From Mucilaginibacter segetis (GTDB lineage Bacteria > Bacteroidota > Bacteroidia > Sphingobacteriales > Sphingobacteriaceae), in NCBI RefSeq assembly GCF_016522075.1, contig NZ_JAEHFW010000001.1, forward strand, positions 806,001 to 870,000: a stretch of DNA of 64,000 nt, in the 5' to 3' direction. Below the pieces are notes generated by a model. The model saw nothing but the letters and a program-made list of their open reading frames with translations, did not search any database and had not been told where the DNA came from. Shown in pieces: positions 29,102 through 38,204 of this stretch. The first letter of the stretch is position 1, and each line of letters begins with the position of its first letter. Both the position numbers and the translations under genes were made by a program.

Positions 29102-29316
29102 TTTTGTAGGCTTAATTATCAAAGTTAAATTTTTTCTAATTTAATTTTAGTTCAACAGCCCGGTTTTTTTGATCTGTCTTTTTAAATCCAGGGCCCTTTA
29201 GCTTTTTTGTGCAGACGTTGCTCATAACCTTTTACCATAGTGTAAAACCTGATGTAAAATATCAAAAAATACAAAAAATAAATCATATTGTAATAACTGT
29301 CAGGGCGTATATCCAA

Positions 29317-29324
29317 TACTTTTG
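29317..29324 (+). promoter_or_regulatory. candidate -7 promoter element before the PhyH gene
   Basis: TACTTTTG fits TAnnTTTG and ends 33 nt before the ATG at 29358. A -33 TTG at the right distance is missing. Confidence 0.35.
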
Positions 29325-29357
29325 AAACTCATAAACCAATACTTTCAAAAACCTAAA

Positions 29358-30173
29358 ATGAAAAATGATTTATCTCCGCAAGATATTGCGCAGTATCGCC
29401 AAAATGGCTTTTTAGTAATAGAGGATTTCCTATCTCCCGAAGAATTGATTTTTTGGCGTACCGCACTTGAAGAAGCTGTAGAAAAAAGGAATGGCAATAA
29501 AATGCCTGACCGCAAGGAGGTATATGGCAAAGGAGATGATGCCGATAAATCATATTACGATAATGTATTTGATCAGTTAATAAATCTTTGGCAGGACAAT
29601 GAAAAAATAAAGCAAATCATGCTTGACGAACGGCTTGGAAAAATGGCCGCACAGTTAGCGGATGTTGACGGAATCCGGATATGGCATGATCAGGCCCTTA
29701 TAAAAAAACCATGGGCTAATCCTACATCGTGGCATTTAGATACGCCTTATTGGTCTTTTAGCGATAAAAGGGCGTTATCCATCTGGGTGGCACTTGATGA
29801 TGCAACCTATGAAAACGGCTGCCTTTTTTTTATACCCGGTTCCTATCATCAAACTACTTTTGAAAACCCGGGTATCGGCAAAAATATGGGGGCTATTTTT
29901 ACCACCTATCCACAATTTAAAACGAGTAAAGCTGTAGCCGCGCCCATGAAGGCCGGTAGTTGTTCTTTTCATAATGGTCTTACAATTCATGGAGCACATG
30001 CCAACATGACTCCCGGATACAGGAGAGCGATGACTTGCGCGTACATGCCCGATGGTAACACTTATAACGGCATTCAAAATATTTTAAGTGACGAGGTTGC
30101 ATCAAATATGCAAATTGGCGACCTGTTGAATAATGATGATATTAATCCTTTAATTTATAGTCAGCGAAAATAG
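29358..30173 (+). CDS. PhyH-family Fe(II)/2-oxoglutarate dioxygenase
   Basis: A 271-residue phytanoyl-CoA dioxygenase-like protein. Start ATG 29358; a TTG at 29322 in frame is less likely. The iron triad is visible as His126-Leu-Asp128 (WHLDTPYWSF) and the distal His in HNGLTIHGAH (most likely His211), followed by the 2-oxoglutarate Arg in PGYRRAM. These enzymes hydroxylate small molecules using oxygen and 2-oxoglutarate. It begins a plus-strand run with a glycosidase and a sugar isomerase (52 bp to the next start), so a sugar-derived or natural-product substrate is plausible but unproven. Confidence 0.92.
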   Translation: MKNDLSPQDIAQYRQNGFLVIEDFLSPEELIFWRTALEEAVEKRNGNKMPDRKEVYGKGDDADKSYYDNVFDQLINLWQDNEKIKQIMLDERLGKMAAQLADVDGIRIWHDQALIKKPWANPTSWHLDTPYWSFSDKRALSIWVALDDATYENGCLFFIPGSYHQTTFENPGIGKNMGAIFTTYPQFKTSKAVAAPMKAGSCSFHNGLTIHGAHANMTPGYRRAMTCAYMPDGNTYNGIQNILSDEVASNMQIGDLLNNDDINPLIYSQRK

Positions 30174-30225
30174 TATTACTGTATAAATTATTTGCGAATT
30201 TCATTGACCCTTTAAATAAACCCTC

Positions 30226-32736
30226 ATGTTTTCAAAATATAAGTACTCCATATTTATCAGCCTTTTTATCATACTTACGCCAATAATCACGTCGGCTTTG
30301 CCTGTTAATGATAAGCCCGGGCAAATAACTATCAGCAGTCCAAAAATTAATATGGTAGTTGAATACGGTAATAAGGTCAGCATTTCTTCCCTCACAGTTA
30401 ACGGCCAAAAAGTTGTAAGTAATGATGATGGCATCTACACTTCCGTAATAATTGGAAAAACCACCTATTCCTCGCTGCACTTAAAGGGAAAGCCAATAAT
30501 TTCAAACGCCTCCGGAATAGTAAAAGTTAACGGAATAAAATACGGTGATAAAGGATTGGTCATAACCGAAAACTGGGTATTTACCAAAACAAACGGAGGT
30601 ATAAAATGGAACATAGAACGAACTTTCTCAAAAGCAGTAAAAGTGGATGAAGCCGCTATGCCGGTGATAAATTTTGATAATATTAACACCTGGGAGGGGG
30701 CCTATCAGGGATATGGTGGCCTGGCCTGGTTTTATTTATTTAACGAAAGATTGTGTACGTATGGTGTTCATACCAGAACTTCAAACTTTTGGAACAGCAA
30801 ATCTGGTAACGGCTTAAGTATTACTGTTGATGCACCGGGCAAAGAGGTTGCCATGAAATACACCCGTACTAATACGGATAAGCTTGCATATACTATTGCT
30901 GTTTCTGAAAAGGAAATGCTGCCGCGAACAGATAGCGGAACAAACAGGCGCAGGTTTATAAGAAACTCTGCAAATGTTTGGGCGGCATTTAATGTGGCTG
31001 CGGGCAAAACTTCACAAAGTATAACCTTTAATTATTTTAATTATGAGGATAAATATGGACGGGGTGACCTTAAAGGGGTAAATGGCAAACAGGTAAATGC
31101 TGTATTGAGTACGATAGCCCGTATAGGGGTGATTGATTCTTTACATTATGGCGGCAATAGCTGGCATACGCCTTACGGGCCTATATGTCTGCATGAACAA
31201 TATATTGGTCAACTTGGCTTGGGTATCAATGATCCGGCATATCTTAACGGATATAAAAGCTGTTTGGATTATTATCGCGACCATGCTATAAAACCCGATG
31301 GCCGGGTTTATTCGCGTTGGGCCTATACCAATGAGGATGCTATGCCCGGTAAATACAACAAAGAGGGTTTCTACGAGGCCCAGTGGGGTATTTTAATGGA
31401 TTCGAACCCCGATTTTGTATCAAACGTTGCGGACCTCTATAATATGACCGGCGATAAAAACTGGGTGAAAACACACCAAAAAAGTTGCGAAAAAGCATTA
31501 AACTGGATACTTAAAAGAGACAGCAACGGAAACGGTTTGGTAGAAATGATGACCGACTCTTATACTCAAAAGAAAAGCAGCGACTGGATAGATATTATAT
31601 GGGCATCTTACGAAAATGCTTTTGTAAATGCCAAATTGTACCATGCTTTGGTAAAATGGGCCGCAATTGAGCGCCAGCTTAAAAATAATACGGAAGCCGC
31701 TTATTACGAAAACTTTGCGGCCAAGTTAAAGGCAAGCTTTAATAAACCTGTAACAGAAGGTGGCTTTTGGGATGAGCAAAATAAATGCTACGTTCACTGG
31801 AGAGATAAAGACGGTTCTGTACACGGCCGCAATATGGTTACGCCGGTTAATTTTATGGCGATTGCCTATGGCATATGTGACAACTACGACCGGAAAAAAG
31901 TAATATTGGATACCATAGAGGCGCAAATGAAACAGGAAAAATTGTTCTTTTGGCCTTTAACCATGACTTCCTACGCGCCGGGCGAAGGGAGGGAATCACA
32001 GTATCCGTTCCCGGAGTATGAAAACGGCGACTTGTTCTTGTCATGGGGTTCTATCGGGGTACAAGCTTATGCGGACTATGATCCGGCTATTGCGCTTAAG
32101 TATGTAAAAAATGTACTGAAGCAGTATAGTAAAGATGGCCTGGCTTATCAGCGGTATGGCCGCCTGAAACAGGATGGTCGTGGTGATGACATCTTATCAG
32201 GCAATAGTTTATCCATAGTTGGATTATATAAATCAATATATGGCATAAACCCTTTATACAACCGTTTTTACCTGGAACCACACATTATACCGGAGCTTTC
32301 AGGTACCGAATTAAAATACTATTTCAGAGGTCAACGCCTTATAGTAGGACTTAATACGGGGGACTTTTCGGTATCAAATAATAACTTTAAGATCGTCAGC
32401 CATAAAAACTTCGGCTATTATGCCACTAAAAACCAGCTTAGTTATTTTGATGGTAACAATGAGGTGGCTTCGTTACAGATAACAACAAACCATCCCCTGG
32501 TGCTTACCATCAACAAATGGACGCAGGAAAAAATGGAATGGGAGGAAACTACAACATCGCCATCCGCTACACCGCTTAATTACCATGTGCAGCAATTAAA
32601 ACCAAATACCCTGTATGCTTTTTCAGTGAACAATAAGGTTATTCAAAAATTAAAGAGTAATACCAAGGGAGAACTTACGCTGAATCATCAATTGTCCGGA
32701 ACCTCGGCACATTTGAGTATTTATGATGCAGATTAA
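30226..32736 (+). CDS. exported six-hairpin (alpha/alpha-barrel) glycosidase
   Basis: An 836-residue protein with a signal peptide ending near TSALP. The N-terminal 280 residues are beta-sandwich-like. The middle (about 300-690) has the alternating helix pattern of six-hairpin glycosidases: WHTPYGPICLHEQYIGQLGL, DSNGNGLVEMMTDSY, WIDIIWASYENAFVNAKLYH and LFFWPLTMTSYAPG. A beta C-terminal domain follows. The acidic residues in DSNGNGLVE and DWID are candidates for catalysis. The exact GH family is not clear to me (GH78-, GH63- or GH36-like clans share the fold). Its 3' end overlaps the sugar isomerase gene by 14 nt, so both act in one pathway. Confidence 0.8.
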   Translation: MFSKYKYSIFISLFIILTPIITSALPVNDKPGQITISSPKINMVVEYGNKVSISSLTVNGQKVVSNDDGIYTSVIIGKTTYSSLHLKGKPIISNASGIVKVNGIKYGDKGLVITENWVFTKTNGGIKWNIERTFSKAVKVDEAAMPVINFDNINTWEGAYQGYGGLAWFYLFNERLCTYGVHTRTSNFWNSKSGNGLSITVDAPGKEVAMKYTRTNTDKLAYTIAVSEKEMLPRTDSGTNRRRFIRNSANVWAAFNVAAGKTSQSITFNYFNYEDKYGRGDLKGVNGKQVNAVLSTIARIGVIDSLHYGGNSWHTPYGPICLHEQYIGQLGLGINDPAYLNGYKSCLDYYRDHAIKPDGRVYSRWAYTNEDAMPGKYNKEGFYEAQWGILMDSNPDFVSNVADLYNMTGDKNWVKTHQKSCEKALNWILKRDSNGNGLVEMMTDSYTQKKSSDWIDIIWASYENAFVNAKLYHALVKWAAIERQLKNNTEAAYYENFAAKLKASFNKPVTEGGFWDEQNKCYVHWRDKDGSVHGRNMVTPVNFMAIAYGICDNYDRKKVILDTIEAQMKQEKLFFWPLTMTSYAPGEGRESQYPFPEYENGDLFLSWGSIGVQAYADYDPAIALKYVKNVLKQYSKDGLAYQRYGRLKQDGRGDDILSGNSLSIVGLYKSIYGINPLYNRFYLEPHIIPELSGTELKYYFRGQRLIVGLNTGDFSVSNNNFKIVSHKNFGYYATKNQLSYFDGNNEVASLQITTNHPLVLTINKWTQEKMEWEETTTSPSATPLNYHVQQLKPNTLYAFSVNNKVIQKLKSNTKGELTLNHQLSGTSAHLSIYDAD

Positions 32737-33553
32737 AATTCTCAGCCCCCTTTGGGGGCACGAACATCTTAAACTAAAGATGTTTCTTGATAAGATAAAA
32801 GCAGCTAATTACGACGGTATTGACACCTGGATACCCCAAGACAAAGCGGAGAAGCAAACATTGTTTGATTTTTTGCAGCAGAACGAAATGCATATTGTAT
32901 CCCATCAGCACAGCGCGGAGGGCAGTACGTTCAAAAAGTTTAGACAATCGTTTATTGAGCAACTTCATATATGTGCGGAACCGGGCCCCTTACTAATAAA
33001 CTCCCATACGGGCAGAGATTATTTCACACTACAGCAAAACCTTGCACTAATTGATGCTGCCCGGGATTTTTCTGAAAAAACAGGAATAATTGTAGCACAC
33101 GAAACACACCGGGGGCGCTTCGGTTACGCCCCGCAAATGATAAGCCGGGCATTTAAAAAAAACAGGGATTTTTGTATAACGGCTGATTTTTCGCATTGGG
33201 TATGCGTAACGGAAAGCATGCTGGAGAATTTTCAGGATATACTTGCCGAAGCAATAACTCGTAGCAGGCACATACATGCCCGCATCGGGTTTGAAGAAGG
33301 GCCACAGGTTGCAGATCCGCGGGCACCTGAATACCAATACGCTTTGGAAAAATTTTTAGGCTGGTGGGACAGAATTATAACGGGTAACAGGGCATCTGGA
33401 CATACGATAATGCCTGTTACTACAGAGTTTGGGCCATATCCTTACATGCCGGCAAATCCTTACACTAAGGTTCCTGTAGCAGACCAGTTCGAGATAAATT
33501 GTTTTATGAAAGATCTGTTACGGGCTCGTTACAATAATTCCCCGAAAGAGTAG
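32723..33553 (+). CDS. sugar phosphate isomerase/epimerase (xylose isomerase-like TIM barrel)
   Basis: A 276-residue AP-endonuclease-2/xylose-isomerase-like barrel. The metal ligands appear in order: Glu in AHETHRGR, Asp/His in TADFSHW, His in HIHARIG and Glu in TTEFGP. Such enzymes isomerise or epimerise keto- and aldo-sugars using Mn or Mg. Two ATGs (32723 and 32726) can start it; either overlaps the glycosidase gene by 11-14 nt, which indicates coupled translation. The glycosidase is exported and this enzyme is cytoplasmic, so it would act on the released sugar. Confidence 0.9.
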   Translation: MMQIKILSPLWGHEHLKLKMFLDKIKAANYDGIDTWIPQDKAEKQTLFDFLQQNEMHIVSHQHSAEGSTFKKFRQSFIEQLHICAEPGPLLINSHTGRDYFTLQQNLALIDAARDFSEKTGIIVAHETHRGRFGYAPQMISRAFKKNRDFCITADFSHWVCVTESMLENFQDILAEAITRSRHIHARIGFEEGPQVADPRAPEYQYALEKFLGWWDRIITGNRASGHTIMPVTTEFGPYPYMPANPYTKVPVADQFEINCFMKDLLRARYNNSPKE

Positions 33554-33565
33554 ATTTTCCCACTT

Positions 33566-34453
33566 TTAGTAATTTGCATTATCATTTTTGCGGTAAATTT
33601 TAGGCGATATTCCGTTCTTTTTTTTGAATAGCTTTGAAAAGTAAAAAACCGAATCAAAGCCGGTTTGATAAGCAATTTCGTTTATATTTAGAACAGTAGT
33701 TGCCAATAAGTTTTTAGCTCTTTCTAACCGAAGGTTGAGGTGATACTGGTTTGGCGATTCTCCGGTAATACGTTTAAAGGCTTTTCGGAATGATGAATAT
33801 CCCATCGGCAATTCCATAGCTAATTTCTCCATATCCAAATTATCTTCAAATGATTCCTGTATAATAAATTTTGCTTTGGATATTAGTTTACCAACAGGGT
33901 CATCGTTATATTCATGGTGTTGTGATACATTATTGATTAACCCTAATATTTGCAATGTAACTCCGGCAATTTGTTGCGGATATCCAGTTAAAGATGTTTG
34001 AACAGCTTCAATCAGATTTCTAAAAAGAACCAGAATGTCTTTATTTAATCCCAGGTAAACAAACGGGTTTTTACGATCAAAAAAACCTTTATTCATTAAT
34101 TGTTCTATATAAAAGCCGTTAAATCCAATCCAATATTCTTCCCATCCAACTTTTGGATCAGGTTTGTAACGGTGCAGAACCCCAGGGTATAGAAAAAAAC
34201 AGGTTCCGGCTGTTACTTCAATGGGCTTTGTTATTGCAGAATCAAACATCCCTTTTCCTTTGGAAATGAAAATAATGTAATAATCATTCAGAATACGCCC
34301 CCGGTTCCAGGTTAACTGGTGGCTTGTAGGGTGCTCCTGGTTAGGATAATTGTCATTCGGCTCTATTTTTGAATAGCCTATTGTGGTAACATATATGCCC
34401 CATCGCTCTTCGACCGGAGTGACATTCAGGTATTTAAAATAATTTTTTAACAT
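33566..34453 (-). CDS. AraC-family regulator with cupin sensor (paralog A)
   Basis: A 295-residue AraC-type activator. The N-terminal half carries a cupin sensor (CFFLYPGVLHRYKPDPKVGWEEYW), and the C-terminal 100 residues two helix-turn-helix motifs (MEKLAMELPMGYSSFRKAFK, INEIAYQTGFDSVFYFSKLF). It is clearly paralogous to the regulator at 36613-37497, including YKYL/FKYL near the N-terminus and HRYKPD in the sensor. It is transcribed in the same direction as the arabinose-isomerase-like gene upstream and is convergent with the sugar isomerase gene (12 bp between stops). It probably senses a sugar and controls the surrounding utilisation genes. Confidence 0.92.
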   Translation of the reverse strand: MLKNYFKYLNVTPVEERWGIYVTTIGYSKIEPNDNYPNQEHPTSHQLTWNRGRILNDYYIIFISKGKGMFDSAITKPIEVTAGTCFFLYPGVLHRYKPDPKVGWEEYWIGFNGFYIEQLMNKGFFDRKNPFVYLGLNKDILVLFRNLIEAVQTSLTGYPQQIAGVTLQILGLINNVSQHHEYNDDPVGKLISKAKFIIQESFEDNLDMEKLAMELPMGYSSFRKAFKRITGESPNQYHLNLRLERAKNLLATTVLNINEIAYQTGFDSVFYFSKLFKKKNGISPKIYRKNDNANY

Positions 34454-34506
34454 CAGGCTTGATTGGTATCCAACTTTACAGAGTTGTACCGTATCAAATT
34501 AATAAA

Positions 34507-34590
34507 AAATCATTATAAAAATAAATCATTATTAATACTTATGCCCGGGATAGTGGTATGTAAAACAATACGGGATATTGCGGGATATTT
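34507..34590. promoter_or_regulatory. two short direct-repeat pairs upstream of the AraC paralog A gene
   Basis: AAATCATTAT occurs at 34507-34516 and again at 34523-34532 (16-bp period, same strand), and CGGGATATT occurs twice in tandem at 34571-34579 and 34581-34589. AraC-type proteins often bind direct repeats, so these are operator candidates for the regulator starting at 34453. The first pair is AT-rich and could be chance. Confidence 0.3.
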
Positions 34591-34699
34591 TACTTCAGAA
34601 AGCAAATAGCATTACTGCTTCAAATAGTGCATTTTACTTGACATCAAGCTGTTATGTTTTCGCCAAAAGCTGACTGTGCACTATGTAAAACTGTAAAGT

Positions 34700-36133
34700 T
34701 TAACAAACTTGTATGGTATTGATATTTAATATTTTACCCAGTTTTTTTATTTTTGATGCAATATGGCCCTTGCCAATAGCGCAATGGTGTGCCGGCCCCT
34801 GCTGATTCCACAGTTCAACAAACATGCGGGCGCCCACATCAAATTTATACCTGCTATTTGTATTACCTATCTGTAATATTTCACCGGCTACGCTTTCTCC
34901 TTCGGCCACAACAAATTTTAACGAACCATCCCCGGTTTCTACTAGAGAAAGCAGCGTAACCGGGCCATGACTTACGGACATTTCAACCGATAAACCCTTG
35001 CCCACCTTACCGTGATAAACCCGCAAGGGCTTTACCTTAATTTTACCTTGAGCAATGCGCGGGTGACAAGGCCCGTCGTGTCCCATCAATATTACATCTT
35101 CTTTATAATCCATCGCGTAATACTCGGTGAACGATCCGCCGGCACCAAAGCCATCCATGATCTTCATGGCCTGTGCGTTTTTTATCTCGTACTCCCCCGC
35201 CACCGGGATATTTTTTCCGGTTAAAATTGAATTACCTAAGATAACCGACGTTACGGTACATTCATTAGCGGCATTTCCTGTCCCTTTATGGTAGTAAGCA
35301 AGAGATCCGAGTTGGTACTTATCCACTAACTTATCAAGTGCCACGGCTGTTTGGGCAGCCCGTCGCAACTCATCCTGATGGCAATCATCCTGCACATCAA
35401 ATTCGTTATGTATCTCAGCCAGTTTGGTTTCAATCTCGTCATTAGTTACTAACTCTCTCAGTCCGGTTAATTCATCAATCTCAATCACCTCCATATATCC
35501 GCCGAATATTGAACTCTGCAGTGTCAGATCTGTATAAATATCGAGCATGCCGCCGTAATAATTCCCCATAAGGCCCAAACGGTTATAGCACATTACCCGG
35601 GCTACATGTGCAGCATCAATCCATTCGTTAACCTCTGTCCACACATGCGTATCATCCGTTAACATTCCTGTTATCTGGTAGAACGGGATTTTACAACGGT
35701 TAAAAACGTTAGCGATTTCCGGTACGGTACATGAAGAACAATGGGCCAGCCATTCACCAGTCATGGCAGTTCTGTCAGTTAGTTTATTAAAACTATCATA
35801 GTCTATACTTGCAAGGGGCGAAAGATTCAATATAATAACAGGCACACCGGCTTTTCTTACGGCAGGAATAACGTTGGCAGATAAGGCATAGGTAGAAACA
35901 TAGATAAAAATAAGATCGACATCTTCCCTTTTAAACACAGCGCCGGCTTCAAAAGACTTCTCCGCAACATCAACTATACCAGCATTTATTACCTCCACAT
36001 CTAACGCTTCAATATTATTGCATACAACCTGGAGATAACCGTTAAGTCGCTCTTTAAGCCCTTTAAATTGAACCCAATAAGCCTGTAAGCCTATCCCGAA
36101 TAAGCCCGCCTTAACCCGCTTTTTTTTATACAT
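34700..36133 (-). CDS. L-arabinose/L-fucose isomerase-family protein
   Basis: A 477-residue protein of the arabinose/fucose isomerase fold. Visible in order are GLFGIGLQAYW at the start, GNYYGGMLDIYTDL mid-protein, and a likely metal set: Glu in AGEYEIK, Glu in GGSFTEYY, His in LMGHDGPCHP and His in QGPAHHCAIG. These correspond to the two Glu and two His of arabinose isomerase. It should convert an aldose to a ketose in the cytoplasm. The AraC-like regulators on either side, one divergent, suggest sugar-induced control. Which sugar is not clear. Confidence 0.82.
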   Translation of the reverse strand: MYKKKRVKAGLFGIGLQAYWVQFKGLKERLNGYLQVVCNNIEALDVEVINAGIVDVAEKSFEAGAVFKREDVDLIFIYVSTYALSANVIPAVRKAGVPVIILNLSPLASIDYDSFNKLTDRTAMTGEWLAHCSSCTVPEIANVFNRCKIPFYQITGMLTDDTHVWTEVNEWIDAAHVARVMCYNRLGLMGNYYGGMLDIYTDLTLQSSIFGGYMEVIEIDELTGLRELVTNDEIETKLAEIHNEFDVQDDCHQDELRRAAQTAVALDKLVDKYQLGSLAYYHKGTGNAANECTVTSVILGNSILTGKNIPVAGEYEIKNAQAMKIMDGFGAGGSFTEYYAMDYKEDVILMGHDGPCHPRIAQGKIKVKPLRVYHGKVGKGLSVEMSVSHGPVTLLSLVETGDGSLKFVVAEGESVAGEILQIGNTNSRYKFDVGARMFVELWNQQGPAHHCAIGKGHIASKIKKLGKILNINTIQVC

Positions 36134-36612
36134 GTTAAAAATTTATCTGTTTTTTATCTCCTGAAATGTTTGTGAACCCTTATATGCCCATTCTAACAAC
36201 TAATTATTTAATGTATATCGTTTTAATTCAAATGACATATTTTTAGCGGACTTAATTTGGTTATTAGCATTGCCCGGGAGAGGGTGAGTTTGTTTTTACT
36301 ATTAACCAAAAGTATTTGAATAGTAATAGGATATAAATAGAGGATTTGATAAATGACCTGTAGATTTTGACTTTGGCTTAATGTGTTATATATCAATCAT
36401 TTATTAATTTAAAATTATGTATATTAATGTTAGAATGTTAAGAAAGCAAAGTTATATTTTGATAATTCGATTATACTTTTTGATATGCAGGCTCACAATT
36501 AAAAAGGTTTTATTAGCTTTAATTTATAACGCAAAGTTTGAACTGTTAAACCAATTTTTTTATTTTTTATCAAATCCAACCCGCTGTATGATTGGCATGT
36601 AACTACTTATCT
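36134..36612. other. divergent intergenic region between isomerase and AraC paralog B genes
   Basis: An AT-rich 479-bp stretch that must hold both divergent promoters. An inverted repeat TTACTATT (36296-36303) / AATAGTAA (36319-36326) with a 15-nt spacer lies in the middle and is a possible operator. An AT-rich 61-codon frame at 36417-36602 has poor composition and no recognisable protein, so it is not called. Confidence 0.4.
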
Positions 36613-37497
36613 ATGGTAAACTATTACAAGTATCTTCCGGTTAGTAAAGAGGACGAAAGCTGGGGCTTATCTGTATTAAACACAGGCTGCACCCATATAG
36701 AAGCAACTAATATTTACCCTTTTAAAAGTCACCCTGCACATCATAACTTTAATTGGAACAGTTGGAGAATATTACAGGAATACCAGATCATATATATCAC
36801 TAATGGAAAGGGAGTGTTTGAATCGGAAAATTTTAAACAAACAGTTGTAAATGCCGGTACCGTAATTGTATTATTCCCCAACGAAAGGCATCGTTATAAG
36901 CCTGACAGCCAAACCGGATGGGATGAATATTGGGTAGGCGTACGTGGTAATGTAATTGACAATCTGCTGGATTCGGGATACCTGAAAAGAGAAAACCCCT
37001 GCCTTTACATCGGATTCAATGAAGATGTATTTAATATTTATAACTGCATTATTGAAAAAACGAAACTGGAAAGGCCGGGTTATCAACCACTCATATCAGG
37101 GGCGGTACTTCACCTTTTAGGCACCTGCCATGCTACTATTAAACAAAATGCCACCGAAAACAAAGAAGAGGAAATTATTATAAACAAAGCAAGGCTGCTG
37201 TTTCGGTCTAATATAAACAACCCCTATTCTCCTGAAAAAGCTGCTGAGGAACTAAATGTAGGATACTCCTGGTTCCGCAAATTATTTAAAAATTATACTG
37301 GTTTATCGCCCGGCCAATATTATTTACAACTTAAAATTGAAAAAGCCAAGGAGCTTTTATCTAACACGGATGCTCCTATAAAAGAGATCTCGTTTGATCT
37401 GAATTTTGATTCAAATTTTTACTTCTCTAAAATATTTAAGGAGAAAACCGGAATAAAACCTACTGATTACAGAAAAGGGAGTAAAAATATTTTATAG
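36613..37497 (+). CDS. AraC-family regulator with cupin sensor (paralog B)
   Basis: A 294-residue regulator. The ATG at 36613 (MVNYYKYLPVS) was chosen because it aligns with the start of paralog A; an upstream TTG at 36592 adds seven residues. It has the same sensor pattern (VLFPNERHRYKPDSQTGWDE) and the same two C-terminal helix-turn-helix motifs (PEKAAEELNVGYSWFRKLFK, IKEISFDLNFDSNFYFSKIF). It lies 707 bp upstream of the first SusC/D pair on the same strand and is the obvious candidate to regulate it, since that SusC has no STN domain. Confidence 0.92.
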   Translation: MVNYYKYLPVSKEDESWGLSVLNTGCTHIEATNIYPFKSHPAHHNFNWNSWRILQEYQIIYITNGKGVFESENFKQTVVNAGTVIVLFPNERHRYKPDSQTGWDEYWVGVRGNVIDNLLDSGYLKRENPCLYIGFNEDVFNIYNCIIEKTKLERPGYQPLISGAVLHLLGTCHATIKQNATENKEEEIIINKARLLFRSNINNPYSPEKAAEELNVGYSWFRKLFKNYTGLSPGQYYLQLKIEKAKELLSNTDAPIKEISFDLNFDSNFYFSKIFKEKTGIKPTDYRKGSKNIL

Positions 37498-38204
37498 TAT
37501 AAATCACCAATAATAGCCGATTTGTAAGGTAATGAAAGAGTTATAACTACTTCGGCGTTTAACATCTCTTATAGTGGTTTCGGCTTTCTGCTGCAGATCA
37601 AAATAAAAGCAGCAACCTCATTCTTTCGTTTTTAATCAGTTTGCCTGGCAAAACAAATTGAATTGAGGGTCCGCATTACCAACCACGGCCAAGGTTATAA
37701 CCGCTTACTATATATCACCGCTTTTTGGAACTAGCCTAAATCAGGGCTGGTATTCAGCCACCTCAGATAAAACCTAAAAAAATATCAAAAAGTACAAATT
37801 AAAGGACAAAACATGTATTTAAATTTTTGTGGCATGCAATACATTTGAAGTAACAATTATATTACCGTTATCATAATAAACAGAGATTCTGATTTCTCAA
37901 ATATTGGACATCTCTTTTAAAAAGTATTGTATGGTGAGAACTAAAAAGAGTGTGCTTACTAATAGCAGAATGAGCAGCGATTTCGCATTACGTATCAGCG
38001 TATATGCCGGATATGGCCTGTCATTTTCTGAACTACAGGTAAAGCATTCAAATAGTCCGTAAACAGCCCTCTAAGAGAGTAGGAGCGGGTACCTTAAGCT
38101 TAACCAAAATTTATAAAGTTTTCCAGAAAAAGTTGTGATAAACATGACCTGGGATTCCTATGACCTTTAATAAATAACCAACTAATAATTAATCAATCAA
38201 TTTT
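37498..38204. other. 707-bp gene-free region upstream of the first SusC gene
   Basis: No convincing coding sequence on either strand; a 43-codon frame starting at 37931 resembles nothing I know. The length is unusual for this window and could hold a long leader, an sRNA or AraC sites. I saw no strong hairpin or terminator. Confidence 0.4.

Noticed and set aside
34624..34684. 8-bp inverted repeat ATAGTGCA / TGCACTAT with a 45-nt spacer downstream of the arabinose-isomerase-like gene
   Set aside because: Long spacer and short arms make a chance origin likely.
36417..36602. 61-codon frame in the divergent gap before AraC paralog B
   Set aside because: AT-rich, hydrophobic by composition only, no recognisable protein and no ribosome site; better explained as promoter DNA.
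37931..38062. 43-codon frame in the gap before the first SusC gene
   Set aside because: No recognised sequence and no coding signature beyond an open frame; could occur by chance.
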